Origin: a virus
Length of the DNA stretch: 23,588 nucleotides
IMG/VR virus record: IMGVR_UViG_3300035698_001366
Coordinates: 1 to 23,588 of that record
Reading direction: 5' to 3' (one strand)
Shown: positions 1 to 7,952 of the stretch, piece by piece
How positions within the stretch are numbered: position 1 is the first letter of the stretch
How the letters are laid out: each line of letters opens with the position of its first letter
Notes under the pieces: model-generated
What the model was told of the DNA's origin: nothing
The model's input: only the letters and a program-made list of their open reading frames with translations
Databases searched by the model: none
Made by a program: the position numbers and the translations under genes

Positions 1-405
1 AGTATCATCATTAAAAGAAACTTGCCCACTTGTATGGAAACCAGAAGCAAAACTACATATAATACCACAAGCTTTCCAAAGTTCTTCAAGAGCAGCAATA
101 CTATGCAAAGCAGCAGTTTCTCCATAACTAAAAACATAGGCTGCTATACCAAAATCATCACGTAATGTATTGATGTTATCTTGTAAGCTCCCACTTCCAG
201 TGTTTGTACTAATTATATGGGCAAGTCCGATTTTCGGGTCAAGAACTACTGTATTATCCGACCATCTAATTTGACCTTGACCTAATAGCCCTCTCAAATA
301 GTTTAAGTTACTTAATAGCCTATCTAATGGCGTAGGAGAAGTATAACCACCATCAGCACGATGTATATCACCAATAGAAGGTATCCAAGGATCAACAGCA
401 GCCAT
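1..405 (-). CDS. Tail-module protein of unknown function (3' end cut by window edge)
   Basis: An open frame begins at ATG 405 and stays open for 135 codons to base 1, so the C-terminus lies outside the window. The start is preceded by a good GGAAGG ribosome-binding site and lies 2 bases after the TAA stop of the 1023-residue tail hub gene, which argues for translational coupling. The protein starts MAAVDPWIPSIGD and has a Gly/Asn-rich stretch near residue 75, then an Ala/Leu-rich helix-like part. I do not recognise a family. Its place after the hub gene suggests a tail-tip, fibre or fibre-associated protein, by context only. Confidence 0.75.
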   Translation of the reverse strand, partial: MAAVDPWIPSIGDIHRADGGYTSPTPLDRLLSNLNYLRGLLGQGQIRWSDNTVVLDPKIGLAHIISTNTGSGSLQDNINTLRDDFGIAAYVFSYGETAALHSIAALEELWKACGIICSFASGFHTSGQVSFNDDT

Positions 406-407
406 AA

Positions 408-3400
408 TTACGCCTTCCACACGTTGCCAGATTCTAGTATAATATTTCCTTGTAGTACCCAAGCATCATTGTACGACGCTACAACGAAAACAATATCATC
501 TACATTTAATATACTATCACCACTATTATCAAGATTAGTCCAACTCTTAGGATTATCGACACCACCTTCTTCAGTTAAATCATAATCACCACCGGCAGTG
601 CTGGTAACCTTAGCAGGGTATATAAGATGATGATTTTCATGACCGCCACCAGCAGAAGTATTATCAATCAAGTATGTTGAGAGTAATTCTCCATCATCAC
701 CATATGTTTCAACAAGTATTGTGTAGTCATCAACAGCTAATAGAGCTGTACCACGATTTGTTATATCTGTCCAAGTATTCGCAGAGGGCGTATCATCGAC
801 ACAAGCATATAGTGGATCTGCTTCTGCGGTAATCTTAACCAGATAGAATCTTGTCAACTCATTTGTAACATAACCGCCTGGAGATACATTTGGTACAGTT
901 GCAGTAGTAGCTACAGCCTTAACAGTAAATGGTTGTTCTTCCTCTTTGAAAACATACCCATAACTGCCAGCAGGAATAAAATGACTACGAGTCCAGAAAA
1001 CACCAGATTCTGCAGGAAATTTAGTGCCGGTTGGATGGTTAATCCAAGCTACTCCTCTATGTCCAGACACAATTGGAACAACAGGAGAATAGGCTTTAAT
1101 ATCAGTAGAACCAGAGTTGTATACAACAAACCCACCAGAAAGACTGGGAACATAGTTTCGTACTGCCCTAGCAAGGGTAACATCTTCTGGTGAAGGATCA
1201 ACTACAACTGGATAATTAGGGTCACCAATCCAGAAATTAGCGTCAGCTTCAGGGACACCACCAGCTTCATCACCTTGCTTTGATTCTAAAATCGCGTCAA
1301 TAATGATGTTTGGCTGTCCTGTGTTCTGTGTTTTCGATCTCACTTCACCAAGAATCCCATTAGCAGAACCCGCAAACTCTTCGATTGCAAACTCAAGATC
1401 ATCATATGCCTCGACACCTAATGTTGTTAGGATTGTTGTCACATTGATCGTTCGCCATATATTAGAATACCTATAACCCCAAAATCCTGCACTAATCTGT
1501 ACTAATTCCTCAATATTGTAGATAAAGAAATGTACCTCTCGTTCTTGCAAACCATACGCGCTTATATTATTACTATAAACGTACCTCTTAGTCCCTTCTT
1601 GCTCTGGAAGTTTTTCTTTATTCTCCTTAATCCTTGGCACAGTTCTTAACTCAAGGATACGCATATTTCTAGGTAGATCAGCCTCAGCAACTTTACCCTC
1701 GAAGCCACTATAATCACGATCCCATTTTGCAGTTAATTTAGTTACAAGTTGGTCCTTAGTTGTAAGGCCAAGTGTCATGGTCTTTAACCAAACATCACTA
1801 TCATCAACAGTAAGTTGTCCAGATTCAGGATCAACAGAAAGATACTTAATATAGATAACATCATTATCGAGCCACATTGCACATCTAGCTTGCCAAGCAA
1901 TATTTTGACAGATCTCAATAGCATTAGGTTGATCGAAAAGAGCAAAATTACTTGGGTAATTAGTCACACTAGTATTAACATTAGAGAAAGTTGTAGCATC
2001 AACACTATATGCTGTGTAAGTAGTAATAAGATGTTCAATGATGTCAGCAGTATTACTGCCTATTGTAGAAGTTAAGGATACATAAACATTACCTTCCCAA
2101 CTCTCATCCTCATAATCTTCAAGTGGCTTATGGAACTCTAGTGTAGTGCAAGTCTTATTAGACTCACCACTTGTGTCAATAGTAATTACATCATCAAGGA
2201 CTAAAGTATAATAGCTTGAAGGAATCTGTACAAACTTCTTCTTGTCCTCAAGTTCACGGTAACCGTAGACCTCGAAAACTGCGTTTGACTCATAAAGATT
2301 AGCAACATATTTATCATTCCAACCATTGATAAGTTTAATATCTGCTCCATCTTTAACACGCCAACCATTCTCAGATATAGTATACCAAGTCACAGATGCA
2401 CCACCAACCCCAAAAATAGCCTCACGGGTATAGGTTACATTCCAAGATGCTCTTGGATATCCTGCAGTTTCTGTGATTGTTGAAGAAGCTGCAAAATCAT
2501 ATTCATCAGCACATTCATCTGGATCAGAAAAAGCTTTACTAAAGAAACATTTTGTTCCTTCTTGCTTAAGGCAATAGTTAACAAAATTTATGTAGAATGC
2601 ATTATCACCAGTAGCACTATAAACGTACTGCCCATCAATATTAACATCAGAGTCAGCAAGCCAAAGTACATGTGAATTACTGAAATCATCATCACCTATC
2701 GGACGAGCAGCAAGGGTTAAAGCTGTTTCAATAGCATCATTACTAGACACAACAGTAAATGTCTTATCCGACATCGTACCAGTAAACTTAATCTTACCAC
2801 ACATGATTTCGATTTGACTCGCATCAGGAAAGTTTTCACCACCATCAATATCGAACTCATCAGTATCGGAAGATACTACACCCTCACCGGTACCAGTAGG
2901 TTGTTCTGTAACTACTAATGTGCCAAGTGAAGCTTTCTGAATACGTACCGCTGGGACCTTGAGTACCGATCCAAAACATATTGGCCAAGGAACCTCAATA
3001 GCATCAGCATGTAGTTCTGTGAAAGCACCCTCAAGAGGGGCATAACCTATTTGTTCATCCTTGATTACTGACTCAATATCAAAAGTAAGTGTTCTTGCTC
3101 CTTCATTCCAGAGAGGGTCAAAAACTTTACCTTTCAATAATACAACAGAACTCACTATATCTAAAGATGCAAAAGAATGATAAACAGTAGCAATACTGCC
3201 AACCATTGCGTCAGTATTCCAAACTGTTTTCAAGGAACCATCAGTGTCATCGAGTGTTATATTCATACTTGAAACTTCACCAATAGCTTCATAACCGCCA
3301 GACATGATAGCGGCCCCAACCTCGATGAGGGCAGTCTTACAAGTCTCACCATCAAAAGATCTGGCTTTATCAGAATAATAAACAGCCCCACTTGGCCATT

Positions 3401-3479
3401 CAATACCGATTATTACAATCGGCTCGGATGCGAACTGTTTGTCCAGCTCTGTTCGTGATGCACCTGGAATAGTTTTCAT
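408..3479 (-). CDS. Putative tail hub / tail-tip attachment protein (1023 aa)
   Basis: Large acidic protein encoded after the tape measure and distal tail genes, where siphophages carry the hub or tip protein that closes the tube and carries fibres. Residues from about 20 onward (IVIIGIEWPSGAVYYSDKA) resemble the N-terminal beta-rich part of phage tip proteins. A central stretch around residues 480-560 (IIEHLITTYTAYSV, then FALFDQPNAIEICQNIAWQA) resembles the hub segment that precedes a short beta domain in many siphophage tip proteins. The C-terminal third looks like repeated small beta domains with FYLVKITAEADPLYACV and WTNLDNSGDSILNVDD motifs, as in virion appendages. Start ATG 3479 follows a GAGGAAC ribosome-binding site. 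The hub assignment rests on size, order and fold-like appearance, not on a diagnostic motif. Confidence 0.65.
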   Translation of the reverse strand: MKTIPGASRTELDKQFASEPIVIIGIEWPSGAVYYSDKARSFDGETCKTALIEVGAAIMSGGYEAIGEVSSMNITLDDTDGSLKTVWNTDAMVGSIATVYHSFASLDIVSSVVLLKGKVFDPLWNEGARTLTFDIESVIKDEQIGYAPLEGAFTELHADAIEVPWPICFGSVLKVPAVRIQKASLGTLVVTEQPTGTGEGVVSSDTDEFDIDGGENFPDASQIEIMCGKIKFTGTMSDKTFTVVSSNDAIETALTLAARPIGDDDFSNSHVLWLADSDVNIDGQYVYSATGDNAFYINFVNYCLKQEGTKCFFSKAFSDPDECADEYDFAASSTITETAGYPRASWNVTYTREAIFGVGGASVTWYTISENGWRVKDGADIKLINGWNDKYVANLYESNAVFEVYGYRELEDKKKFVQIPSSYYTLVLDDVITIDTSGESNKTCTTLEFHKPLEDYEDESWEGNVYVSLTSTIGSNTADIIEHLITTYTAYSVDATTFSNVNTSVTNYPSNFALFDQPNAIEICQNIAWQARCAMWLDNDVIYIKYLSVDPESGQLTVDDSDVWLKTMTLGLTTKDQLVTKLTAKWDRDYSGFEGKVAEADLPRNMRILELRTVPRIKENKEKLPEQEGTKRYVYSNNISAYGLQEREVHFFIYNIEELVQISAGFWGYRYSNIWRTINVTTILTTLGVEAYDDLEFAIEEFAGSANGILGEVRSKTQNTGQPNIIIDAILESKQGDEAGGVPEADANFWIGDPNYPVVVDPSPEDVTLARAVRNYVPSLSGGFVVYNSGSTDIKAYSPVVPIVSGHRGVAWINHPTGTKFPAESGVFWTRSHFIPAGSYGYVFKEEEQPFTVKAVATTATVPNVSPGGYVTNELTRFYLVKITAEADPLYACVDDTPSANTWTDITNRGTALLAVDDYTILVETYGDDGELLSTYLIDNTSAGGGHENHHLIYPAKVTSTAGGDYDLTEEGGVDNPKSWTNLDNSGDSILNVDDIVFVVASYNDAWVLQGNIILESGNVWKA

Positions 3480-3497
3480 TTTAAGTTCCTCTGATCT

Positions 3498-3806
3498 TTA
3501 AATCACTGCAAGCACGTCCCAGTCCATCCAATCGGAGAGGTCATACAAAGCATCAACTGTTGCTTTGAATTGCACCTTATACGCACCAGCAGTACCGACA
3601 TCAGTAGCACCATATGCCCATTTGAAAATGCCACTAGTGGCTGTCACTAAAGTGAAGATACCGTCGCATGCTCTTAAATCTCCATCTTTCTCTTTGAGTC
3701 TTGCTGTGATAACAGCTCCACTTAAGTCTTTAGCCACACCATCAGCCTTCCAAGTAATAGTTTGGCCAGAATACCTCGCACCGACATACGCATTTGCTAA
3801 AGACAT
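3498..3806 (-). CDS. Small tail/baseplate protein with BppU N-terminal-like domain (102 aa)
   Basis: Compact beta-rich protein with the order: short beta strand (TITWKADGVAKDLSGAVITA), acidic turn, then GIFKWAYGATDVGTAGAYKV and a closing strand. This pattern (G.p.dLsga.. then a G.y.w.....d...G.Y...f line) matches the N-terminal domain of BppU-type upper baseplate proteins, which link receptor-binding proteins to the tail. Here the domain stands alone, with no C-terminal extension, just upstream of the hub gene. Its start overlaps the stop of the 33-residue mini-gene as TAATG, and its ribosome-binding site GAAGGAG lies inside that mini-gene. The fold assignment is by eye. Confidence 0.65.
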   Translation of the reverse strand: MSLANAYVGARYSGQTITWKADGVAKDLSGAVITARLKEKDGDLRACDGIFTLVTATSGIFKWAYGATDVGTAGAYKVQFKATVDALYDLSDWMDWDVLAVI

Positions 3807-3906
3807 TATACAATTTCTCCTTCTGCACTAGGACCAGTTATCGCGCCCGCCACTTTTTGATCAAATGTCCCAGTGTTGCTAGGACCAGTAATCTCTCCAG
3901 TATCCA
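3805..3906 (-). CDS. 33-residue mini-gene with an internal ITGPS repeat
   Basis: Short frame of 33 codons plus TAA. It has a proper AAAGGA ribosome-binding site 7 bases before ATG 3906, follows the stop of the upstream coiled-coil gene by 5 bases, and ends in a TAATG overlap with the BppU-like gene. These junctions are what real genes in this operon show. The peptide carries two copies of an ITGPS..G motif (near residues 6-12 and 23-30), encoded by a repeated ACTGGTCCTAG, separated by FDQKVAG. No family is recognised. It may be a structural peptide or mainly a translational coupler for the gene after it. Confidence 0.6.
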
Positions 3907-3911
3907 TTAGA

Positions 3912-4238
3912 CTATCCTTTCACTTCTTCCAGTATATTTTTCATAGCCTGTAGTTGGCCTAACTCTCGGTCAGTACGTTCTAGCATATTATCTACAACAG
4001 ATAACTGATCAGTAAGTTCTTCAATCTTCGCTTCAAGTGCATCTTTCTGTCTGCGTGAGGCATCATTTTGTTTAATAGTATTCTGCATTGCTTGATTGAT
4101 TTCTGAAATCTTAATACTGATAGTTTCCTCGATACTCGGTGTTGCCTGAACATCCAGTTCAGGAGTGGCTGACTCCTGAGCATTCCCACTAACACAAACT
4201 AGTAACAGTAACACGAGAACCACGGCTGCATACTTCAT
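3912..4238 (-). CDS. Exported or membrane-anchored coiled-coil protein (108 aa)
   Basis: I start the gene at ATG 4238, not at the upstream in-frame ATG 4397, because 4238 has a strong leader (GGAGAAACAA then ATG) shared with two neighbours, and the longer version would overlap the upstream gene with a Cys/Arg-rich nonsense-like sequence. The protein begins MKYAAVVLVLLLLVCVSG, a signal peptide or anchor with a possible cleavage after NA of GNAQ. After a short Pro/Thr linker, residues about 36-105 are heptad-rich and charged, predicted coiled coil. Size and layout recall an inner-membrane spanin, but no partner outer-membrane spanin or lysin is seen nearby, so that is only one option. Role unknown. 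Confidence 0.75.
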   Translation of the reverse strand: MKYAAVVLVLLLLVCVSGNAQESATPELDVQATPSIEETISIKISEINQAMQNTIKQNDASRRQKDALEAKIEELTDQLSVVDNMLERTDRELGQLQAMKNILEEVKG

Positions 4239-4248
4239 TTGTTTCTCC
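4239..4248 (-). promoter_or_regulatory. Shared start leader GGAGAAACAA (copy 3)
   Basis: The bases directly before ATG 4238 read GGAGAAACAA on the minus strand, identical to those before ATG 4627 and ATG 4800. It contains the ribosome-binding core GGAG with 6 bases to the start codon and decides the start of the 108-residue gene. Confidence 0.75.
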
Positions 4249-4258
4249 TTTATTCTCC

Positions 4259-4627
4259 TCATTCTATTGGTACTGTTGCATCCACGATAACGGTTGCAAT
4301 GTCTAATTCCGATGTAGCGGCGTAGTTGATATTGATATTTGCTGCTAACACATTTCGTTCTGCTTCTGGCATACTTGCACCAATAGATTGTACACATCGT
4401 TTATCAATAGCTCTTGATAAGCCCTTGATCTCAGCATCAGATAAGTTATTAACAACTTTACGCACAAAATAATTACAATCACGCTTAGCTATTTTCGAGA
4501 ACTTCCCGTAAGCAGCCAGACGATGCTCAGGAATTCCAATGTAACGTTTCAAGAAGGGGCGTTGCCATCTTTGTGACCCTGCCCCTAGCATGAAACCTAC
4601 CAATAATACCAGTATGATCTTTTTCAT
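4259..4627 (-). CDS. Small protein with N-terminal membrane/signal segment (122 aa)
   Basis: The protein starts MKKIILVLLVGFMLGAGSQ, a hydrophobic segment that could be a signal peptide or an anchor, followed by a basic region (RWQRPFLKRY) and a mixed helical part with two Cys residues (in KRDCNYF and DKRCVQS). The C-terminal 30 residues look beta-rich. Its ATG overlaps the stop of the Gly/Arg-rich gene as ATGA, and its ribosome-binding leader GGAGAAACAA doubles as the last codons of that gene. The next gene starts 20 bases after its stop. Not recognised. As one of three consecutive membrane or exported products in a tail module, it may act at the cell envelope rather than in the virion. Confidence 0.75.
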   Translation of the reverse strand: MKKIILVLLVGFMLGAGSQRWQRPFLKRYIGIPEHRLAAYGKFSKIAKRDCNYFVRKVVNNLSDAEIKGLSRAIDKRCVQSIGASMPEAERNVLAANININYAATSELDIATVIVDATVPIE

Positions 4628-4800
4628 TTGTTTCTCCCTGTTCCCTTGCCACGACCATCACCTTGTCCTTGTCCGGGGCCATTCTTTTTACACGGATCCA
4701 TATTACGACCTTGTCGCTGTCCACCAGATCTCCCGGTTCCACCACCACGCCCATCTCGTGGCCTTGCAATACCTCTTGGATTCACTGTTTTCGTAACCAT
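4624..4800 (-). CDS. Gly/Arg-rich basic small protein (58 aa)
   Basis: Start ATG 4800 is chosen over the in-frame ATG 4839 because it carries the GGAGAAACAA leader and avoids overlapping the fibre gene, whose stop is at 4812. The product is very basic and low in complexity: RPRDGRGGGTGRSGGQ, then a single Cys in NMDPCKKNGPGQG, then GDGRGKGTGRNK. The DGxG...GxGxC..GPG.G pattern has a vague likeness to short Gly/Arg-rich proteins such as DUF5320, but the match is weak. The frame is GC-richer than its neighbours. It could bind nucleic acid or be a disordered virion component; neither is shown. Confidence 0.6.
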   Translation of the reverse strand: MVTKTVNPRGIARPRDGRGGGTGRSGGQRQGRNMDPCKKNGPGQGQGDGRGKGTGRNK

Positions 4801-4811
4801 TTGTTTCTCCT

Positions 4812-7004
4812 TTAGTTTGAACTTTTGGCGACTTGACACCAGCCGCCTTGTGTAGCATCATATGTCAAAGTCAATTTAACTTGAGCATTGGCGAATGTGT
4901 AATTCGCTGATCCTGATAAGAAAAGTGGATACGTTGCTAGACCAGCAGTGTCTATCATTGTTACCCAAGAGCCACCTGTACCAAGATCAGAAAGTATAAC
5001 TATAGAACCATCAACAGGGGCACCCCCATTTACTGTAATCTCACCACACTGGATACCGATTCTACTATCAGAGTCAAGACGTACCCAAGCCTTAGATATA
5101 TCTACTATAGCAGGAGCACCAACTGGCACTACAACAGTTTCAGTACCAAGTGTTAACATACCATTGAAATATAGTTGGTCAATACCAATACCAATTATAT
5201 CAGTATCAGAATTAATACCGATATATGCAAGATCCGTGGTAGTGTTTGAGTCTAACTCAAAATAATCACCATGGATCTTAAGGTCACCTGCACTAGTAGA
5301 ACGGAACAAATCACGTGTGTTTGCACGATCGTAAAAGGATGTATCTCCAGCACCAGCATAGTAATCTACTATAAAATCATCTCCAGAGGTTCTCAGATTT
5401 AATACTGCGGCAGTTGCAGTAGCTTCAAGATACTTATCGCTACCATTCTTGACTCCAATATGCATTCGATCCCAACTATAAGAGTAATGCACACTATGGG
5501 TCATGACCGCTTTCCAAGCAGCTACAGCATCACCAGGATCAATAGCACTTTCTGCCCAAATCTGTAATTTATCATCATTTTTTACAAGTAAAAAGTTACT
5601 ACCAACATCTGAGGATCTCCAGTTACCATCAAAATAAGCGTCGAAGCCAATAGCAACATAATCATGCTGCCAATTTAACATTTGCATCAATGGGTAATCA
5701 TTTGTTGCTGTAGTAAACTGCAGATGAGGACCACTAGCATTACCATTTGCACCATCAATAGCAAGTAAAGCATAACCAACACCACCATGTGGTACTGTTG
5801 TCGTGCCAATACCTAAAGTATCTAAGATACCCGCAGTAGCGGTAATACCCCCTACTAATGTCAGAAGGCCAGTACTGCTAGCCAACGTCATCTTAACAGC
5901 ACCACCAGCGTCTTCATCACGCCATAGGAAATTTCCACCAGCATCAAAATACATGTGTTGAGAAGCAGCAGACTCGATTAAGACATAAGTACCAGCATCT
6001 AGCTTAATCGTTCCAGCACCTGCAATATTGAAGCCTGTAAGAACATTGAGATTACTTTTCAGGTTAACCGCGTTAACATCAAGATCTCCGCCAAAAGACC
6101 CATCTCCGCCAAAGTCTCCATCACCCTCAACATCAAGATTAAGCTCATACGTAACATCACTATTTAACAAATAAAGAATAATATCTTGCGAAATACGCTC
6201 TAGGTCTACTGTCATATTGAGACTACCTGGACCCATTGTAATAGTATCAAATGAAGCTTGAATATCGAAAATTGTAGGCCAAGTTGTACCAAAATCAAAC
6301 TGCCATCCTGGAGCACCAGCAGTAAGATCACCGTATATACGTGTATCACCAATTTCATCAACACGGAATAAATCAACTGCAGAAGTACCTTGAATAGCGA
6401 ATTCTCCAGAGCCAGTATCATTATCATCGAGCCTAACATCAACATCAAGATGACTACTTAACAATAAGCTATTAGCATCAGCATAATACTGTCCGCCAGT
6501 AGCAACAAAATAGTCAGCAGTAATGAAACCTGTAGTTAATAGATTGTGAGTCTCAGATGTCCAATCATAATGTTTTGCTGCAACCCAATCAGCTAAAGCA
6601 TTATGGCTAAGAGCATAGATATTGACAGGAGTGCTGATCGTAAGATCATCAAGAACACCAACACCAGCCTCACTAACTGAGAAAGCTGTTGCACCCGCGT
6701 CATCCTTAATGATGAAGCTCAATGAAGAACTACCATCAGGGTCAAGATTGATCACGAAATCAGCAGTATCACTGCCGTATAGTTCTGGTACTTGCAAATC
6801 ATCATTAAAGGCCCAACGATCGTCAGAGTCATCCCACTTAAGATATTTAGCAGTGTTGCTTCCTGCATCACGAGCATATAGAAACCAATCTCCACCAGTT
6901 CCTACATCATAATTACCATAAATATCCAAAGCAAATTTTGTAGTAGCTGTTTGTGCGTGAGCACAAGCACATATAAACATGAGTAGTAAGAGTAGTTTCT
7001 TCAT
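4812..7004 (-). CDS. Large fibre-like protein with an N-terminal signal peptide (730 aa)
   Basis: The product starts MKKLLLLLMFICACAHAQT, a classical short signal peptide with an A-H-A cleavage site before Q18; the I-C-A-C at 11-14 could alternatively be read as a weak lipobox. The rest is beta-rich and Gly/Asp/Thr-rich, with degenerate units of the type LFRVDEIGDTRIYGD (about residue 210) and LFRSTSAGDLKIHGD, plus FSVSEAGVGVLDDL. Such units are typical of beta-helical phage tail fibres. It has no chaperone-like peptidase motif at its C-terminus that I can see. Start ATG 7004 follows GAAGGAG. A Sec signal on a fibre is unexpected because virion proteins assemble in the cytoplasm; it may instead be a secreted phage protein with fibre-like repeats. 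Confidence 0.7.
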   Translation of the reverse strand: MKKLLLLLMFICACAHAQTATTKFALDIYGNYDVGTGGDWFLYARDAGSNTAKYLKWDDSDDRWAFNDDLQVPELYGSDTADFVINLDPDGSSSLSFIIKDDAGATAFSVSEAGVGVLDDLTISTPVNIYALSHNALADWVAAKHYDWTSETHNLLTTGFITADYFVATGGQYYADANSLLLSSHLDVDVRLDDNDTGSGEFAIQGTSAVDLFRVDEIGDTRIYGDLTAGAPGWQFDFGTTWPTIFDIQASFDTITMGPGSLNMTVDLERISQDIILYLLNSDVTYELNLDVEGDGDFGGDGSFGGDLDVNAVNLKSNLNVLTGFNIAGAGTIKLDAGTYVLIESAASQHMYFDAGGNFLWRDEDAGGAVKMTLASSTGLLTLVGGITATAGILDTLGIGTTTVPHGGVGYALLAIDGANGNASGPHLQFTTATNDYPLMQMLNWQHDYVAIGFDAYFDGNWRSSDVGSNFLLVKNDDKLQIWAESAIDPGDAVAAWKAVMTHSVHYSYSWDRMHIGVKNGSDKYLEATATAAVLNLRTSGDDFIVDYYAGAGDTSFYDRANTRDLFRSTSAGDLKIHGDYFELDSNTTTDLAYIGINSDTDIIGIGIDQLYFNGMLTLGTETVVVPVGAPAIVDISKAWVRLDSDSRIGIQCGEITVNGGAPVDGSIVILSDLGTGGSWVTMIDTAGLATYPLFLSGSANYTFANAQVKLTLTYDATQGGWCQVAKSSN

Positions 7005-7005
7005 C

Positions 7006-7491
7006 TTATAACTCCTTCACAAGGTCACATTGTATATTCGCACCAGCAAACAGACCATCAAGAACCTCGAAGCCTCCAGCATCAGCAGTAAATTTACTTT
7101 CTGCTAACCGGGAACCTTCTACAAATATTGCTAAAGCATTTGGGTCAATCGGTAAATATTCAGAAGCAAAAGTATACTCAGTAGTTCCTGGGTCTGCTGC
7201 TTCTTGTGGTGCGATACCACAATAGTGTGCATGATCACTAGAGGATACAGCAACAAACTCTAGGCCATCCGCACCAACATTAACTCTAACATAATATAGT
7301 CCAGCACCAACATAATTAGCAGGTGTGTCCCCAAGATCTGTAAAATCAGCAGCAGTACCTATTTTTGTAGCAAGTTCGGCTATAGTAGTTTTCTTACTAC
7401 CATCTGTGCCAGCATCAACATCAACTACACAAATTATATCAGCATCATCTGGAGATGGTAGAGCAGCTAGATCAGTAAATTTTTTAACCAT
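7006..7491 (-). CDS. Short tail fibre-like protein (161 aa)
   Basis: N-terminal part (FTDLAALPSPDDADIICVVD, then KKTTIAELATKIG) matches a common start of phage tail fibre proteins: a short motif stating 'F.dL..l..pd..D...v.D' followed by 'kkitia.la..ig'. Next comes FTDLGDTPANYVGAGLYYVR, again a fibre-type repeat in which a DTP motif precedes a beta strand. The C-terminus is a small beta-rich domain with EYTFASEYLPIDPNALAIF. The gene overlaps the stop of the third distal tail paralogue (TGATG) and its own stop sits one base before the signal-peptide fibre gene. Likely a fibre base or connector, by sequence style and position. Confidence 0.65.
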   Translation of the reverse strand: MVKKFTDLAALPSPDDADIICVVDVDAGTDGSKKTTIAELATKIGTAADFTDLGDTPANYVGAGLYYVRVNVGADGLEFVAVSSSDHAHYCGIAPQEAADPGTTEYTFASEYLPIDPNALAIFVEGSRLAESKFTADAGGFEVLDGLFAGANIQCDLVKEL

Positions 7492-7952
7492 CAGAAACCT
7501 ACCGTTTCGTCAGTAAGCCACTCACTATTCTCAGTATCGAGACGCTCGTCACCTTCGGTAACAAACCCGATACCGAAATCCTCGTGACTAATCATTTTAC
7601 CTTGGAATACGAACTCTATCGTAGATAAGTCGCCACAAATACCCTTGCGCTTATAGATAAGTTTCAAAGGCCATGTAATAATTATACCGTTCCACAGTAT
7701 ACCATTATGATCGGTATAATTGATTGCGGCTCCAATATTAGCCCGCATGAATGTAATAAGATTTTCTAAATCACTATCTTCTAACAGATCAAAAACTAGT
7801 TTAAGTCTTTCAATGGTCGGGTTGTTCTTGTATGTAACAATATCTCCACTCTGCATCTTTTGTGGGTCAACATTACCTATGAAAGAATGAATATCACCCG
7901 GCATAGGGTTTTTAAGTGTTACCGATCCTGTCCCAACTAAAGTAACACTCAT
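7491..7952 (-). CDS. Distal tail paralogue C (153 aa)
   Basis: Third of three consecutive related genes after the tape measure. It shares with the other two an opening VTLKNPMPGD motif (V-T-[LV]-x-N-P-x-x-G), a mid part of the form L-x-F-x-x-x-x-x-x-x-D (KLVFDLLEDSDLENLITFMRA), a DH box (YTDHNGILWNGIIIT) and a closing F-x-F strand (IEFVFQG). It has about 40 extra C-terminal residues rich in Asp/Glu. Start ATG 7952 overlaps the stop of paralogue B (ATGA). Position suggests a component of the tail tip ring, comparable to lambda gpM/gpL or a half distal-tail domain; no specific family is claimed. Confidence 0.65.
   Translation of the reverse strand: MSVTLVGTGSVTLKNPMPGDIHSFIGNVDPQKMQSGDIVTYKNNPTIERLKLVFDLLEDSDLENLITFMRANIGAAINYTDHNGILWNGIIITWPLKLIYKRKGICGDLSTIEFVFQGKMISHEDFGIGFVTEGDERLDTENSEWLTDETVGF

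Noticed and set aside
4239-4397. Longer 161-residue version of the coiled-coil protein
   Set aside because: The extra 53 residues are Cys/Arg-rich, overlap the 122-residue gene in another frame and would bury the shared leader and signal peptide.
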